The notes under the pieces were generated by a model that saw nothing but the letters and a program-made list of their open reading frames with translations, did no database searches and was not told where the DNA came from. From positions 1 through 64,000 of the forward strand of contig CALEVN010000025.1 in assembly GCA_937924685.1 (NCBI GenBank): a stretch of DNA of 64,000 nucleotides, in the 5' to 3' direction. This DNA is from an uncultured Candidatus Altimarinota bacterium (GTDB lineage: Bacteria; Patescibacteriota; Gracilibacteria; BD1-5; JAGOOR01). Positions within the stretch are counted from its first letter, which is position 1; each line of letters begins with the position of its first letter. Below, in pieces: positions 32,848 to 41,662 of this stretch. The position numbers and the translations under genes are program-made.

Positions 32848-32924
32848 GCAGACATAGCTCAATTGGCTAGAGCGCCGCCTTGCCATGGCGGAGGTTGTGG
32901 GTTCGAGTCCCATTGTCTGCTCCA
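32848..32924 (+). tRNA. tRNA-Gly (GCC)
   Basis: Acceptor GCAGACA/TGTCTGC region, discriminator T, CCA encoded, anticodon stem CCGCC/GGCGG with loop TTGCCAT giving GCC. It lies 14 bases after the UCA tRNA and shares its transcript and terminator. Confidence 0.95.
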
Positions 32925-32934
32925 TTATAAAATC

Positions 32935-32962
32935 AAAACATCTCTTTCGGAGATGTTTTTTT
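32935..32962 (+). terminator. Rho-independent terminator of the tRNA-Gly operon
   Basis: Stem ACATCTC/GAGATGT with a 5-base loop followed by seven T, 11 bases after the second tRNA. Confidence 0.88.
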
Positions 32963-32987
32963 GTAACTTTTCGTTTTTTCTTATACT
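32961..32987 (+). promoter_or_regulatory. Promoter for ymdB, leaderless start
   Basis: TTGTAA (overlapping the end of the preceding T-run), 15 bases, TATACT at 32982-32987. The ATG at 32994 follows 6 bases later, so the transcript should begin at or next to the start codon. Confidence 0.5.
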
Positions 32988-32993
32988 TCAGCT

Positions 32994-33785
32994 ATGAAGT
33001 TTTTGATTTTCTGAGACATTTACGGGAAAGTAGGACGTCGGATGGTTGCTGAGCATCTGCCGAGTTTACGTGCAAAATATGGCCCAGATGTGGTGATAGC
33101 AAATAATGAAAATATCTCTCATGGAAAAGGCCCACGGATGAATCAGGTACACTGGTGTGAGGAAGTAGGAATTGATATTTTCACCGGTGGGAATCATTCT
33201 CTGTCTTCAAAAGATGATATTCGTGAGTATCTCGATGCGCCCAATTCTCGCCAACTTCGTCCGATCAATTCTTATGGTGATGATACGCCAGGGGTAGGGG
33301 AGAGAGTATTTGAGTTTTGAGACAAGAAAATACTGGTTATCAATGCACTTGGTACGGCTTATATGAGCAAGGAATATACAAATCCCTTTCCTCTGATTGA
33401 TGAGATTTTACAAAAACATGCGTCAGAACATCTTGAGGCGATTTTGGTAGATTTTCATAAAGAAACAACCTCTGAGGGTTATGCTATGGCAAATTTTCTT
33501 GATGGACGAGTATCACTTCTCTGGGGGACACATACACATATTCAAACTGCTGATGCTGAGATTTGGCCAGGTGGAATGGGTTTTATCTCTGACCTTGGTT
33601 TTGCTGGAGCTCGTCGGAGCCTGATAGGCGTCGAATGGGAAACTTCGAAACATCGATTTATCGAAGGAAGACAAGAGTGACTCATGTCGCCTGATGAAAA
33701 CGGTGTCGGCGTTCTCTCTGGTATGTATGCGGAAATTGTTGACCGAAAATGTATTAAAATCGAACCATTTAGAATCCGTGAATAA
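32994..33785 (+). CDS. YmdB-family metallophosphoesterase
   Basis: YmdB-type phosphodiesterases hydrolyse 2',3'-cyclic nucleotides and influence sporulation/biofilm choices in Bacillus. The 263 residues have LIFGDIYGKVGRRMV at the start (Asp ligand; the Gly is UGA), VIANNENISHGKGP, FTGGNHSLSSKD, ILVDFHKETTSEGYAMANFLDGRVSLLWGTHTHIQTADAEI and GMGFISDLGFAG. These are the family's metal-binding motifs. Its physiological role in a CPR cell is unknown. Confidence 0.9.
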
Positions 33786-33786
33786 T

Positions 33787-34458
33787 ATGCCTATTACCAT
33801 CACTATTGATTGACCTGCTGGAAGTGGCAAAGGAACGACAGCAAAAAAACTTGCTGAAAAGCTCTGATTCAAATATCTCGATACAGGCGCTATGTACCGT
33901 GCTCTCGGTGTCTACCTCCATGATCGTGGAAAAAATCTCGAACATCTCGAGAGCGATGATGCTGATGGTATAGAAATCTGATTTTGATATTTTGGAGGAG
34001 TGCAAATATTTTGAATAGATTATGAATCACGTATTCGTACAGCGGAAGCGAGTACTTATGCATCACTTATTGCCTCACAAAAACCAGCACGAGATATCGT
34101 CATAGAATCAGGTAAAAAAATAATAGCACAGAATAATTATGTCCTTGAGGGGAGAGATACAGGGACTATCTGGGCACCAGATGCTCAAGTTAAAATTTAT
34201 CTGATTGCTGATGCCTCTGCACGAGCACACCGTCGATGGTTAGAACTCAATGCAAAATGAGAAACAATTTCTGAAGAAGAAGTACTGAAACAAATTTGTG
34301 AACGTGATAATCGTGATATGACCCGTATTGACGGCCCCCTCCGAAAACCAGAATGAGCCTACACAGTTGATACTACCCACATAGACATCGAAGAACAAGT
34401 AGAGAGAATTTATGATATTGTGCAGGATGTTTTGCAAAAACCGGAAAATCTCTCATAA
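33787..34458 (+). CDS. cmk: Cytidylate kinase (bacterial type)
   Basis: Phosphorylates CMP/dCMP. The 223 residues start ITIDGPAGSGKGTTAKKLAEK, the bacterial Cmk P-loop, with the Gly before PAGSGKG encoded by UGA. Then come KYLDTGAMYRALGVYL, YVLEGRDTGTIWAPDA and RDNRDMTRIDGPLRKPEGA. Seven UGA codons occur in all. It starts 1 base after ymdB. A second, archaeal-type CMP kinase lies at 38.2 kb. Confidence 0.93.
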
Positions 34459-34466
34459 TACAAAAA

Positions 34467-34794
34467 CCTAAGCAGATATGTACAGTGGAGTAATCCATTG
34501 AGGAAAGTCCGGACACCACGGAGGAGCAATCCTCAACCGAACAGCTAACGGCTGCCTCCTGAGCAATCAGGACGGGAAAGTACCACAGAGACTATACCGC
34601 CTACTTCGGTAGGTAAGGGTGAAAAGAGTGGAGTAAGAGCCCACAGTTGTGCATGGTAACATACACAAGTGGAAAACCCTCGGCGGTGCAAGTGAGTTGG
34701 CCCTCGCAAGAGGAGGCTCATGCTTGAGATGATGAGCGATTATCATCCTAGAGAGATTCATATCGAGATACAGAATCCGGCTTATTACTTGGGT
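34467..34794 (+). ncRNA. rnpB: RNase P RNA (M1, bacterial type A-like)
   Basis: Ribozyme that trims tRNA 5' ends. The conserved cores are present: GAGGAAAGTCCGGACACC near 34498 and ACAGAATCCGGCTTAT near 34770. P1 is formed by ACCTAAG at 34467 with CTTGGGT at 34788. Length about 328 bases is typical. It begins 8 bases after cmk and ends just before a terminator. Confidence 0.95.
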
Positions 34795-34798
34795 ATAA

Positions 34799-34824
34799 AA
34801 TTCTTCATTCGTGGAGGATTTTTT
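34799..34824 (+). terminator. Terminator of rnpB
   Basis: Nine-pair stem AATTCTTCA/TGGAGGATT (three G-U pairs) with TTCG tetraloop and a T-run, directly after the RNase P RNA. Confidence 0.8.
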
Positions 34825-34852
34825 AAAAAATGATTGACAGCTTCACTTTGTA

Positions 34853-34880
34853 TTTGCAATTTATGGGTTTTTCTTACAAT
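34853..34880 (+). promoter_or_regulatory. Promoter for typA
   Basis: TTTGCA, 16 bases, TACAAT at 34875-34880, giving a ~20-base leader before the ATG at 34906. A TTGACA at 34834 is an alternative -35 but lacks a well-spaced -10. Confidence 0.4.
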
Positions 34881-34905
34881 CACCGCATATTACTTATCTT
34901 TCTTT

Positions 34906-36693
34906 ATGAAATACCTAACCGTTGCCATCATCGCACACGTCGATCACGGTAAAACTACGCTCGTTGACGCTCTCCTCAAACAAGGAGGTGCTTTTCGTGA
35001 TAACCAAGCTGTTGAGACTTGTGTTATGGACTCAAATGATCAGGAAAAAGAGCGTGGAATTACCATCTATGCAAAAAATACTGCTATCCAAATCGGTGAT
35101 ACAAAAGTAAATATCGTGGATACTCCAGGACATGCCGACTTTGGTTCAGAAGTAGAACGAGTTCTCCGAATGGCTGATTCAGTCCTTCTCCTCGTCGATG
35201 CATACGAAGGTCCTATGCCACAGACTCGATTTGTCCTCCGAAAATCTCTCGAACTCGGTATCAAACCAATCGTTGTTATCAATAAAATCGATAAACCAAC
35301 TGCACGCCCTGCATACGTTCTCGATGCTGTCTTCGACCTTTTTGTACAGCTCGGTGCAACTGATGAGCAGTGTGATTTTGCTCATATCTATACTATCGCT
35401 CGTGATGGTGTTGCTAAAAAAGAACTCACCGATACATCGACAAATCTTCAACCCCTCTTTGATCTCATCCTCGAAAAAGTTCAGCCTCGTGAAAATGACG
35501 CTGCAAAACCTTTCCGCATGCAGATAGCTAACCTCGCATACGACTCATTTACAGGTCGTCAGGGTATCGGTCGTATCGTCGATGGTACAATCAAAACTGG
35601 TGCAAATGTCTTTATCATCGGTAATGATGGTGTAAAACGAAAAGGAAAAATCAGTAAAATCATGACTTCTCTCGGTCTTCAAAAAGCAGAAATCAAGGAA
35701 GCAGAAGCAGGTGATATCGTCACTATTGCTGGTATCCCCGATATTTTCGTCGGAGAAACAGTTACTTTTGAAGAAACAACAGAAGCACTTCCTCCGATCA
35801 CTATCGATCCTCCGACACTCAAGATGCAATTCTTCGTCAATGACTCACCATTTGCTGGTAAAGAAGGTGATTTTGTCACTTCTCGTCATATCCGTGATCG
35901 TCTCGAAAAAGAACTCGAAATGAACGTCGGTCTCAAAGTCGATTTCAAAGATGATGGCTCGTTTGTCGTCGCTGGTCGTGGTGAACTCCACCTCGCTGTC
36001 CTCATTGAGACAATGCGTCGTGAAGGATTTGAAATCCAGGTTGGCGCTCCAGAAGTTATCTTCCATGAAGAAAATGGAGTCAGAATGGAACCATTTGAAA
36101 AGTGTGTCATCAATGTCCCTGATGAAGCAGCTGGTGCTGTTATCGAAAAAATGGGTAAACGTCGTGGCATCATGCAAGATATGAAATCAGAACGTGGTCT
36201 CACAAATCTCGAATTCTTCATCCCTACTCGTGGACTTCTCGGTTTCCGCCGTGAATTTACTACGATGACTCGTGGTGAAGGTATCCTCGCAAGCTCATTT
36301 GATAAATACGCTCCATACGGTGGTGATATCAACAAGCGTGAAGTCGGTTCTATGATTTCTGGTGAAAATGGTGTCGCGATGACCTACTCTCTCTGGAATC
36401 TTCAAGAACGTGGTCCTATCTTTATCGAACCTCAAACTGAGATCTACGAAGGTATGATTATCGGTGAACATCTCAAGGGTTCTGATCTCGTCGTCAATGC
36501 TACGAAAAATAAACAGCTCACAAATATGCGAGCGAGTGGTACAGATGAGGCGATGAATCTCACACCTCCTCGAGTTATGACACTCGAAGATGCTCTCGAC
36601 TACGTCGGTGAAGATGAACTCGTAGAAATCACGCCAACCAAAGTCCGTCTCCGAAAGAAGAAACTCAAGGAGCACGAGAGAAAAAGAGGGTAA
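34906..36693 (+). CDS. typA: Translational GTPase TypA/BipA
   Basis: Ribosome-binding GTPase involved in stress and 50S assembly. The 595 residues have G1 AHVDHGKTT, the switch region ERGITIYAKN, G3 DTPGHADFGSE, G4 NKID, then EF-G-like domains and the TypA-specific C terminus (RVMTLEDALDYVGEDELVEITP). The ATG at 34906 gives the standard start MKYLTVAIIAHVDHGK. Not one of its many glycines uses UGA, in a frame of nearly 600 codons, in contrast to neighbours; codons such as GGT dominate, as expected of a highly expressed gene. Confidence 0.96.
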   Translation: MKYLTVAIIAHVDHGKTTLVDALLKQGGAFRDNQAVETCVMDSNDQEKERGITIYAKNTAIQIGDTKVNIVDTPGHADFGSEVERVLRMADSVLLLVDAYEGPMPQTRFVLRKSLELGIKPIVVINKIDKPTARPAYVLDAVFDLFVQLGATDEQCDFAHIYTIARDGVAKKELTDTSTNLQPLFDLILEKVQPRENDAAKPFRMQIANLAYDSFTGRQGIGRIVDGTIKTGANVFIIGNDGVKRKGKISKIMTSLGLQKAEIKEAEAGDIVTIAGIPDIFVGETVTFEETTEALPPITIDPPTLKMQFFVNDSPFAGKEGDFVTSRHIRDRLEKELEMNVGLKVDFKDDGSFVVAGRGELHLAVLIETMRREGFEIQVGAPEVIFHEENGVRMEPFEKCVINVPDEAAGAVIEKMGKRRGIMQDMKSERGLTNLEFFIPTRGLLGFRREFTTMTRGEGILASSFDKYAPYGGDINKREVGSMISGENGVAMTYSLWNLQERGPIFIEPQTEIYEGMIIGEHLKGSDLVVNATKNKQLTNMRASGTDEAMNLTPPRVMTLEDALDYVGEDELVEITPTKVRLRKKKLKEHERKRG

Positions 36694-36703
36694 ATAAAAG
36701 CAT

Positions 36704-37504
36704 ATGAAATTAATCCACCTTAACGTCGAATCGTTTAAATACTTTGATGCTTTGGTGGATTTTTTAGAAGCTGAAAAGCCAGATATACTTTCTCTTGTTG
36801 AAGCAACTGATGGGGAAAGTATTTTTTCATCAAAATGAGGTGCACAAAAAGATTATATATGAGAACTCTCTAAACGATTTTCTTGGAATTCTGTTTTTCA
36901 TCCAACTATTTTCAGAGATTGTGGAACTCATCAAATAGGTTTTGGTGCTGCTGTTTTGAGCCATTTTCCTATTACTTCTGAAAGTAAACAATATTTAGGT
37001 TGAGATAAACCTACGGTTCTTGCTGCTGATAATATTGCTTTTTCTGATCGTCCAAAATATGAAAAATATCCTAATGCATGGAAATTTAGTCTTCCATTTC
37101 TCGTAACACAGATACAAACAGAGGAGTGATCAATCAGGCTTATTACCGTTCATTTTCATGTCTCATATGATTGTCTCGAGACGCTCCAGATATGGCAAGA
37201 TGCAGAAAGAGTCGTTGAATATATGAATTCAGTAGAACCTATGCCAACCATTTTTACAGGTGATCTCAATATCCGCAATAAAAGTATGGCTATAAAAACT
37301 TTAAGAGAAAAAATGACACAACAATCAGGGGAATTTACAAATACTCTTTGTCGTGAAATTCATCCATTATTTCAAAAAGAACCCCACCATTCAGGATTAG
37401 GAATAGACCACATATTTACACACGATATATTGGTATCTTCTTGTCAGGTAAGAGAAGTGTCTGTTTCAGATCATCTGCCACTTGTTTTAGTTTTTTCTCT
37501 CTAG
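36704..37504 (+). CDS. Endonuclease/exonuclease/phosphatase family protein
   Basis: A 266-residue EEP-fold hydrolase (AP endonuclease/DNase I-like superfamily). It has the early Asn/Glu motifs IHLNVESF and ILSLVEATD, TVHFHVSYD, the metal Asp-x-Asn in IFTGDLNIRN and the final SDHLPLVLVF. Six UGA codons are Gly (SSKGGAQ, YIGEL, YLGGDK, EEGSIR). No signal peptide is visible. Substrate (DNA, lipid or nucleotide) is not deducible. Starts 10 bases after typA and ends 3 bases before the next phosphatase gene. Confidence 0.8.
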
Positions 37505-37507
37505 ATT

Positions 37508-38152
37508 ATGTCACGAACTTTATTTATCTGAGATATCCACGGTTGTTATGACGAATTAAAAGACCTCTACTCAAAGATGCAGGTAAATCCATCAGATAAG
37601 GTCTATGCAACAGGTGATGTTATCAATGGGGGACCAAAATCGTTTGAAGTTATTAAATTTTGTTATGAACATGGTATCCAGGCAGTGTGTGGAAATCATG
37701 AAACAAATTTTTTCAGCTATATTGCCGATATGGATCCTGATAAGAAACGAAAATCACTTTATGATGAGCTTTCTGAGAAGCTGGAAAAGTGTCCAGTGTT
37801 CCTGGGTTGGCTCAGAAATCTGGCAACGTATATCGAAACAGAACATTTTCTTCTCGTACATGCTGGTTTGAAACCAGGAGTAGTATTGCATGTTCAGAAT
37901 ATCGCTGATTTGACTCGTATTCGAGAATATGAGGGTAAACCGTGGCATGATTTTTATACTTGAGATAAACTTATTATATACTGACATTGGGCTCAGCAAT
38001 GACTCCGATTTACTAACAATACTCGATGACTCGATTCTGGATGTATGTGGTGATGACATCTTACTGGATACTGTCTTGAAACAGGTGAAATATGGCAGGT
38101 TCGAGCAAATAAATCATATGGGATTCCAGACAATCAGAAAAGTGACAAATAA
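37508..38152 (+). CDS. PPP-family metallophosphatase (ApaH-like)
   Basis: A 214-residue calcineurin-like phosphatase with the complete metal-site series: FIGDIHGCYDEL, ATGDVINGGP, VCGNHETNF, LLVHAGLKPG and IIYGHWAQQGL. It ends with the ApaH-like RGLDSGCMWGGHLTGYCL, where the glycines of RGLD and WGG are UGA codons, a strong check of the code. Candidate activities are Ap4A hydrolase or protein phosphatase. It lies in a run with the EEP protein and the archaeal-type CMP kinase. Confidence 0.88.
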
Positions 38153-38175
38153 TAAATACTATTATAATTCAATCT

Positions 38176-38730
38176 ATGATTATATCTCTCGCAGGACGAC
38201 AAGGATCTGGTAAAACAACTGTTGGCAAAATGCTCGCCGAAAAGCTCTGATTTGAGCGTTTTTCAACAGGAGATTTTATGCGAGAAATGGCCATGGAAAA
38301 GGGCATGACTCTCATGGAACTCAACACATATTCGGAAACTGATGGAGGCAAGGTAGATGCAATACTGGATGAGAGACAAAAAAAGCTCTGAGAAGAAAAG
38401 GATAATTTTATTATTGATGCACGACTTGCTTGGCACTTTATTCCACGGTCTTTTAAAGTTTATCTTACTGTAGATGATTTTGTCTGAGCATCGCGTATTG
38501 TCTGAGATAGCAGTAACCCGCTTCGTCACTCAACTGATGTCCATGCGAGTATAGAAGAAGCTATGAAAACGACTCAGGCTCGTCGGGAAAGTGAATCAAA
38601 GCGTTATATGGCGCTATATCAAGTTGATAATCATGACCTATCTCACTACGATCTCGTCATCGATACAACTCATATATCACCTACTGAAGTAGTAGGTCAA
38701 ATACTTGATGCCATCAAACAAAAGAACTAA
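38176..38730 (+). CDS. Archaeal-type cytidylate kinase-like P-loop kinase
   Basis: A 184-residue small kinase: IISLAGRQGSGKTTVGKMLAEKLGF (P-loop), RFSTGDFMREMAMEKGMTLMELN, DNFIIDARLAWHFIPRSFKVYLTVDD and GASRIVGD. This arrangement matches the archaeal CMP/dCMP kinase family (with the EKGMTL segment) rather than the bacterial Cmk at 33.8 kb. Five UGA codons are read as Gly. Its stop overlaps that of the convergent rhomboid gene. Confidence 0.85.
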
Positions 38731-39305
38731 AACCTCAAGTGTGAATGGTTGTGTTTATGCCATATATAGATAAATCATGCTATAGCTCCCGCTAAGTGCC
38801 CTATAAAACTAATACTTGGATCCATTCCAATGATAAGATTGATGAATAACAGCAAAAGAGCTCATTTTAAATCTTCTGTCTGCTTTTTCTTATAAAAATC
38901 ATACGCGTAGACTGCTAAAAGAGACATAGCAAAACCACTTCCTCCTATGGTTGGATTATCGGAGAATATAAAAAGAAAAGCACCAACGAATACTGTCGTC
39001 CATCACCAAAGATACCATGTCCAGCGTTGCCCGTAGCGGTATTCAATTATTTTTCCAATAAATATAAAGAAAATGATATTACTTATTAGGTGCCAGAATC
39101 AACCATGGAGAAAACTATAGAGCATTGTTTCTGTTAAAAATACCCATAAGCCTCGGCCATTATTCCCTATAGCTCCATAAATTTGGATAATAGGAAATAT
39201 CCACATCAAAAGAGACATAACTACTGAAATGACGGAAACCGTGAAAATAGGGCTCTTCCAGTCTACATTTTTCCAATCTGGCATTTGGAGGTTGAATTGT
39301 TTCAT
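38727..39305 (-). CDS. Rhomboid-family intramembrane protease
   Basis: A 192-residue membrane protein with about six helices. Motifs: FLHGGFWHLISNIIFF (family GxxHLxxN), catalytic Ser in TIGGSGFAMSLLAVYAY (GxSG) and His in FIGHLAGAIAGF. The ATG at 39305 gives a cytoplasmic N terminus MKQFNLQMPDWKN; UGA is Gly in LHGG, LWGW, LKGA and AIAGF. Ends in TAG, overlapping the convergent kinase gene by 2-3 bases. Likely active, since the Ser and His are both present. Confidence 0.88.
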
Positions 39306-39360
39306 ACTCCTAGTATATATTTTTCCTTGATTCTGCAAAGAGAGGAATATTATAACTCTT

Positions 39361-39894
39361 ATGAAAAATGCTTTTGTAGAAAAATATATCAATGAAAATA
39401 ACCTCGTCGTGCTCCAGTCAGATGAAGAAAAACCATGGTGAGCCTATTATGTCATAGAGGAAACTCCTGAATATGATAAAAAAATCCTCTGGCTCAAACC
39501 TCATGCTCTTCTCAGTCTCCAGTATCACTGAAATTCTCTTCATCCTGGACACAGGGAAGAGGGTGAATGACTGACAGATATGGCTCTTGTTCTCGGGAAA
39601 GAAGATATGACAAATATTTCTCTAGACAGTATTTATGAGAAAATCTCTCATGATGTGGGAGCTATAAAACTCAAAAAATGAGAAAAATTCTCAACCCCCG
39701 CAGGAGTTCTACATGCTTATATTAATCCGTTTGATCACGATGTTTACTTGCTCGAAACTCGTATTTCCCAGATACCAGAACAGGCTTCTGATAGAGAAAA
39801 AAATATCATTCGCATGTATGATACGACGATGCGTGATGGCACACCAGATTGGCCAGAATGGCTCCGAGAAAAAATAAGATTGCTCAATGCATAG
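39361..39894 (+). CDS. Cupin-fold protein, mannose-6-phosphate isomerase type II-like
   Basis: A 177-residue single-domain cupin. EKPWGAYYVIEE is the family start, with LKPHALLSLQYHGNSLHPGHREEGEGL as the metal-binding His/Glu block and GEKFSTPAGVLHAYINP as the second. This resembles the isomerase domain found at the C terminus of ManC-type enzymes, here alone. UGA = Gly in PWGAY, YHGNS, GEGLT and KKGEK. It could isomerise a sugar phosphate for surface glycans. Divergent from the rhomboid gene. Confidence 0.75.
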
Positions 39895-39948
39895 ATTCCA
39901 CATCTCGCTCTCAATTATTATTCTTTTGTTGCTCGTCTGGAATGACGG

Positions 39949-40473
39949 CTACTTTCTTTTATACCAGACAAGGTCATACCCTTCTTTTGGTTCACGAGAG
40001 ACTTCTTCGTAGAGCTCTTCAAAGGCAGGGAAGTAGGTATCGCCTTCATACTCCCCATGAATCTCAGAGAGACGAATTTCAGAGAGAGGATTATCGAGAA
40101 AGAGTTTGTAAACTTCAGAACCTCCGAGAACGAGTAAATCTTCGTCGTCTTTCAGATGTTTTTGTACTTCTTCAACAGAAGTGTATATCTCTATTTCTCA
40201 TTTTTCACCGCCGATAACTCTCCATCCATTTTCTGTTTCAATTGTCGGAAATTCTCAAATTTTGACCACTGAAGGATCTCGAGTGAGCATGATATTACGT
40301 CTTTTTGGTAGTATTCGTCCAAGTCCTTCATAGGTTTTTCGTCCCATAAGGATTGTCTTTCCTTGGGTAAAAGCACGGAAATCTGTCATTTCCTGTGGTA
40401 AATCCCAGGGGAGTCCATTATTTTTACCAATCACACGATTTTTTGCCATGGCGGCAACGAGGATAAATTTCAT
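39949..40473 (-). CDS. folA: Dihydrofolate reductase
   Basis: Regenerates tetrahydrofolate used by ThyA, encoded two genes upstream in the same operon. The 174 residues show ILVAAMAKNRVIGKNNGLPWDLPQEM, ILMGRKTYEGLG, LPKRRNIMLTRD, LLVLGGSEVYKLFL and a C-terminal YDLVWYKRK. Catalytic acid is Asp in LPWDLPQ. UGA codons join it at KIGEF and GEKGEI. Starts 2 bases past the small GIY-YIG gene. Confidence 0.95.
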
Positions 40474-40475
40474 AA

Positions 40476-40757
40476 TTATTGATTAAATTTAGGCCACTGA
40501 TTATAACCAATTTTTGGGTTATTAGATTGGTACTGCATGATATATTCGACCTCTTTTTTATTTACTTCTTCATCGCTAGCAGAATCTGATTGCCATAATA
40601 TTTCTCTTGTTATAGTGAACACTCTTTTTTCATCTTCCGTAAAGTCATTTTCAAGTAATTTGCTATTTACACTTCAGAAATATCTAAAAGTTCAAGTTAA
40701 ATCTTTTCCTATATAGATTTTATTATTGGGGTATGTAATTTTATATATCCACTTCAT
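40476..40757 (-). CDS. Small GIY-YIG-like protein
   Basis: A 93-residue protein. The start WIYKITYPNNKIYIGKDL has the two strands of a GIY-YIG nuclease domain (IY...YIG), then TFRYFGS, and near the end EVEYIMQYQSNNPKIGYNQ, which matches the catalytic-Glu helix and GYN of this family. Its ATG overlaps the thyA stop (TAATG), so translation is coupled, and folA follows 2 bases later. A nuclease-like gene inside a thyA-folA operon is odd; the role is unknown. UGA is Gly at LTGTF and FGSV. Confidence 0.75.
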
Positions 40758-41659
40758 TAGACAGCAATAGGGGCTTTTATCATTGGGTCTGGATTGTAGT
40801 CAAGTATTTCAAAATCTTCAAATTTGAATCCAAAAATATCTTTTACCTCAGGATTAAGTTTAAGTTTTGGAAGCGCTTTTGGAGTGCGAGAGAGCTGTTC
40901 TTTTACCTGATCAAAGTGATTGTGATAGATATGGAGATCGCCTGAAGTATGTACAAAATCACCTACTTCGAGATCGCACACCTGAGCAATCATATGCACA
41001 AGGAGAGAATAAGAGGCGATATTAAAGGGGAGCCCTAAGAAACTATCCACAGAGCGCTGATAGAGCTGACATGAGAGCTTATTATTGGCGACATAGAACT
41101 GGAAGAGGCTGTGACAAGGTGGAAGTGCCATACTGTCTGCTTGTGCTGGATTGTACGCGACGACGAGATTCCGACGACTAGTTGGATTTTTCTTACAGGT
41201 ATCGATGACTTTTTGTATTTGATCAATGTGCTGACCATTGAAATTTCTCCATTGATAGCCGTAGACAGGGCCGAGATCGCCCCACGTTTTTGCAAACTCA
41301 AAATCATTTTTGATATTTTCAACAAAAAATTTCAATTGTTCATCCCATTCAGGAGTATATTTTGGATATGTATTCGCGAGATTATTTTTTTCGAGATAGT
41401 TTTGAAATGGCCACTCGTTCCATATTTTTACATCATTGTCGACGAGGTATTTGATATTTGTATCTCCCGCGAGGAACCAGAGAAGCTCATGAATGATACC
41501 CTTCGTAAATACTTTTTTAGTTGTGAGGAGTGGAAAACCCTCTGAAAGATCACATCGAAATTGATAACCAAAAACACTTCTTGTGCCTGTTCCTGTTCGG
41601 TCATCGCGATCGACACCTTTTTCCATGATATGCCTGAGCAGGTCGTGATATTGTTTCAT
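40757..41659 (-). CDS. thyA: Thymidylate synthase
   Basis: Makes dTMP from dUMP with methylene-tetrahydrofolate. The 300 residues carry DRTGTGTRSVFGYQFRCDL, the catalytic Cys in ALPPCHSLFQFYV, QLYQRSVDSFLGLPFNIASY and DLHIYHNHFDQV. No UGA codon is used. Operon: murG 3 bases upstream, the GIY-YIG gene overlapping its stop, then folA. Confidence 0.97.
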   Translation of the reverse strand: MKQYHDLLRHIMEKGVDRDDRTGTGTRSVFGYQFRCDLSEGFPLLTTKKVFTKGIIHELLWFLAGDTNIKYLVDNDVKIWNEWPFQNYLEKNNLANTYPKYTPEWDEQLKFFVENIKNDFEFAKTWGDLGPVYGYQWRNFNGQHIDQIQKVIDTCKKNPTSRRNLVVAYNPAQADSMALPPCHSLFQFYVANNKLSCQLYQRSVDSFLGLPFNIASYSLLVHMIAQVCDLEVGDFVHTSGDLHIYHNHFDQVKEQLSRTPKALPKLKLNPEVKDIFGFKFEDFEILDYNPDPMIKAPIAV

Positions 41660-41662
41660 AGA

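Noticed and set aside
34834..34905. Upstream extension of typA from 34834
   Set aside because: The extra residues match nothing in TypA and overlap the promoter; the ATG at 34906 gives the canonical N terminus.
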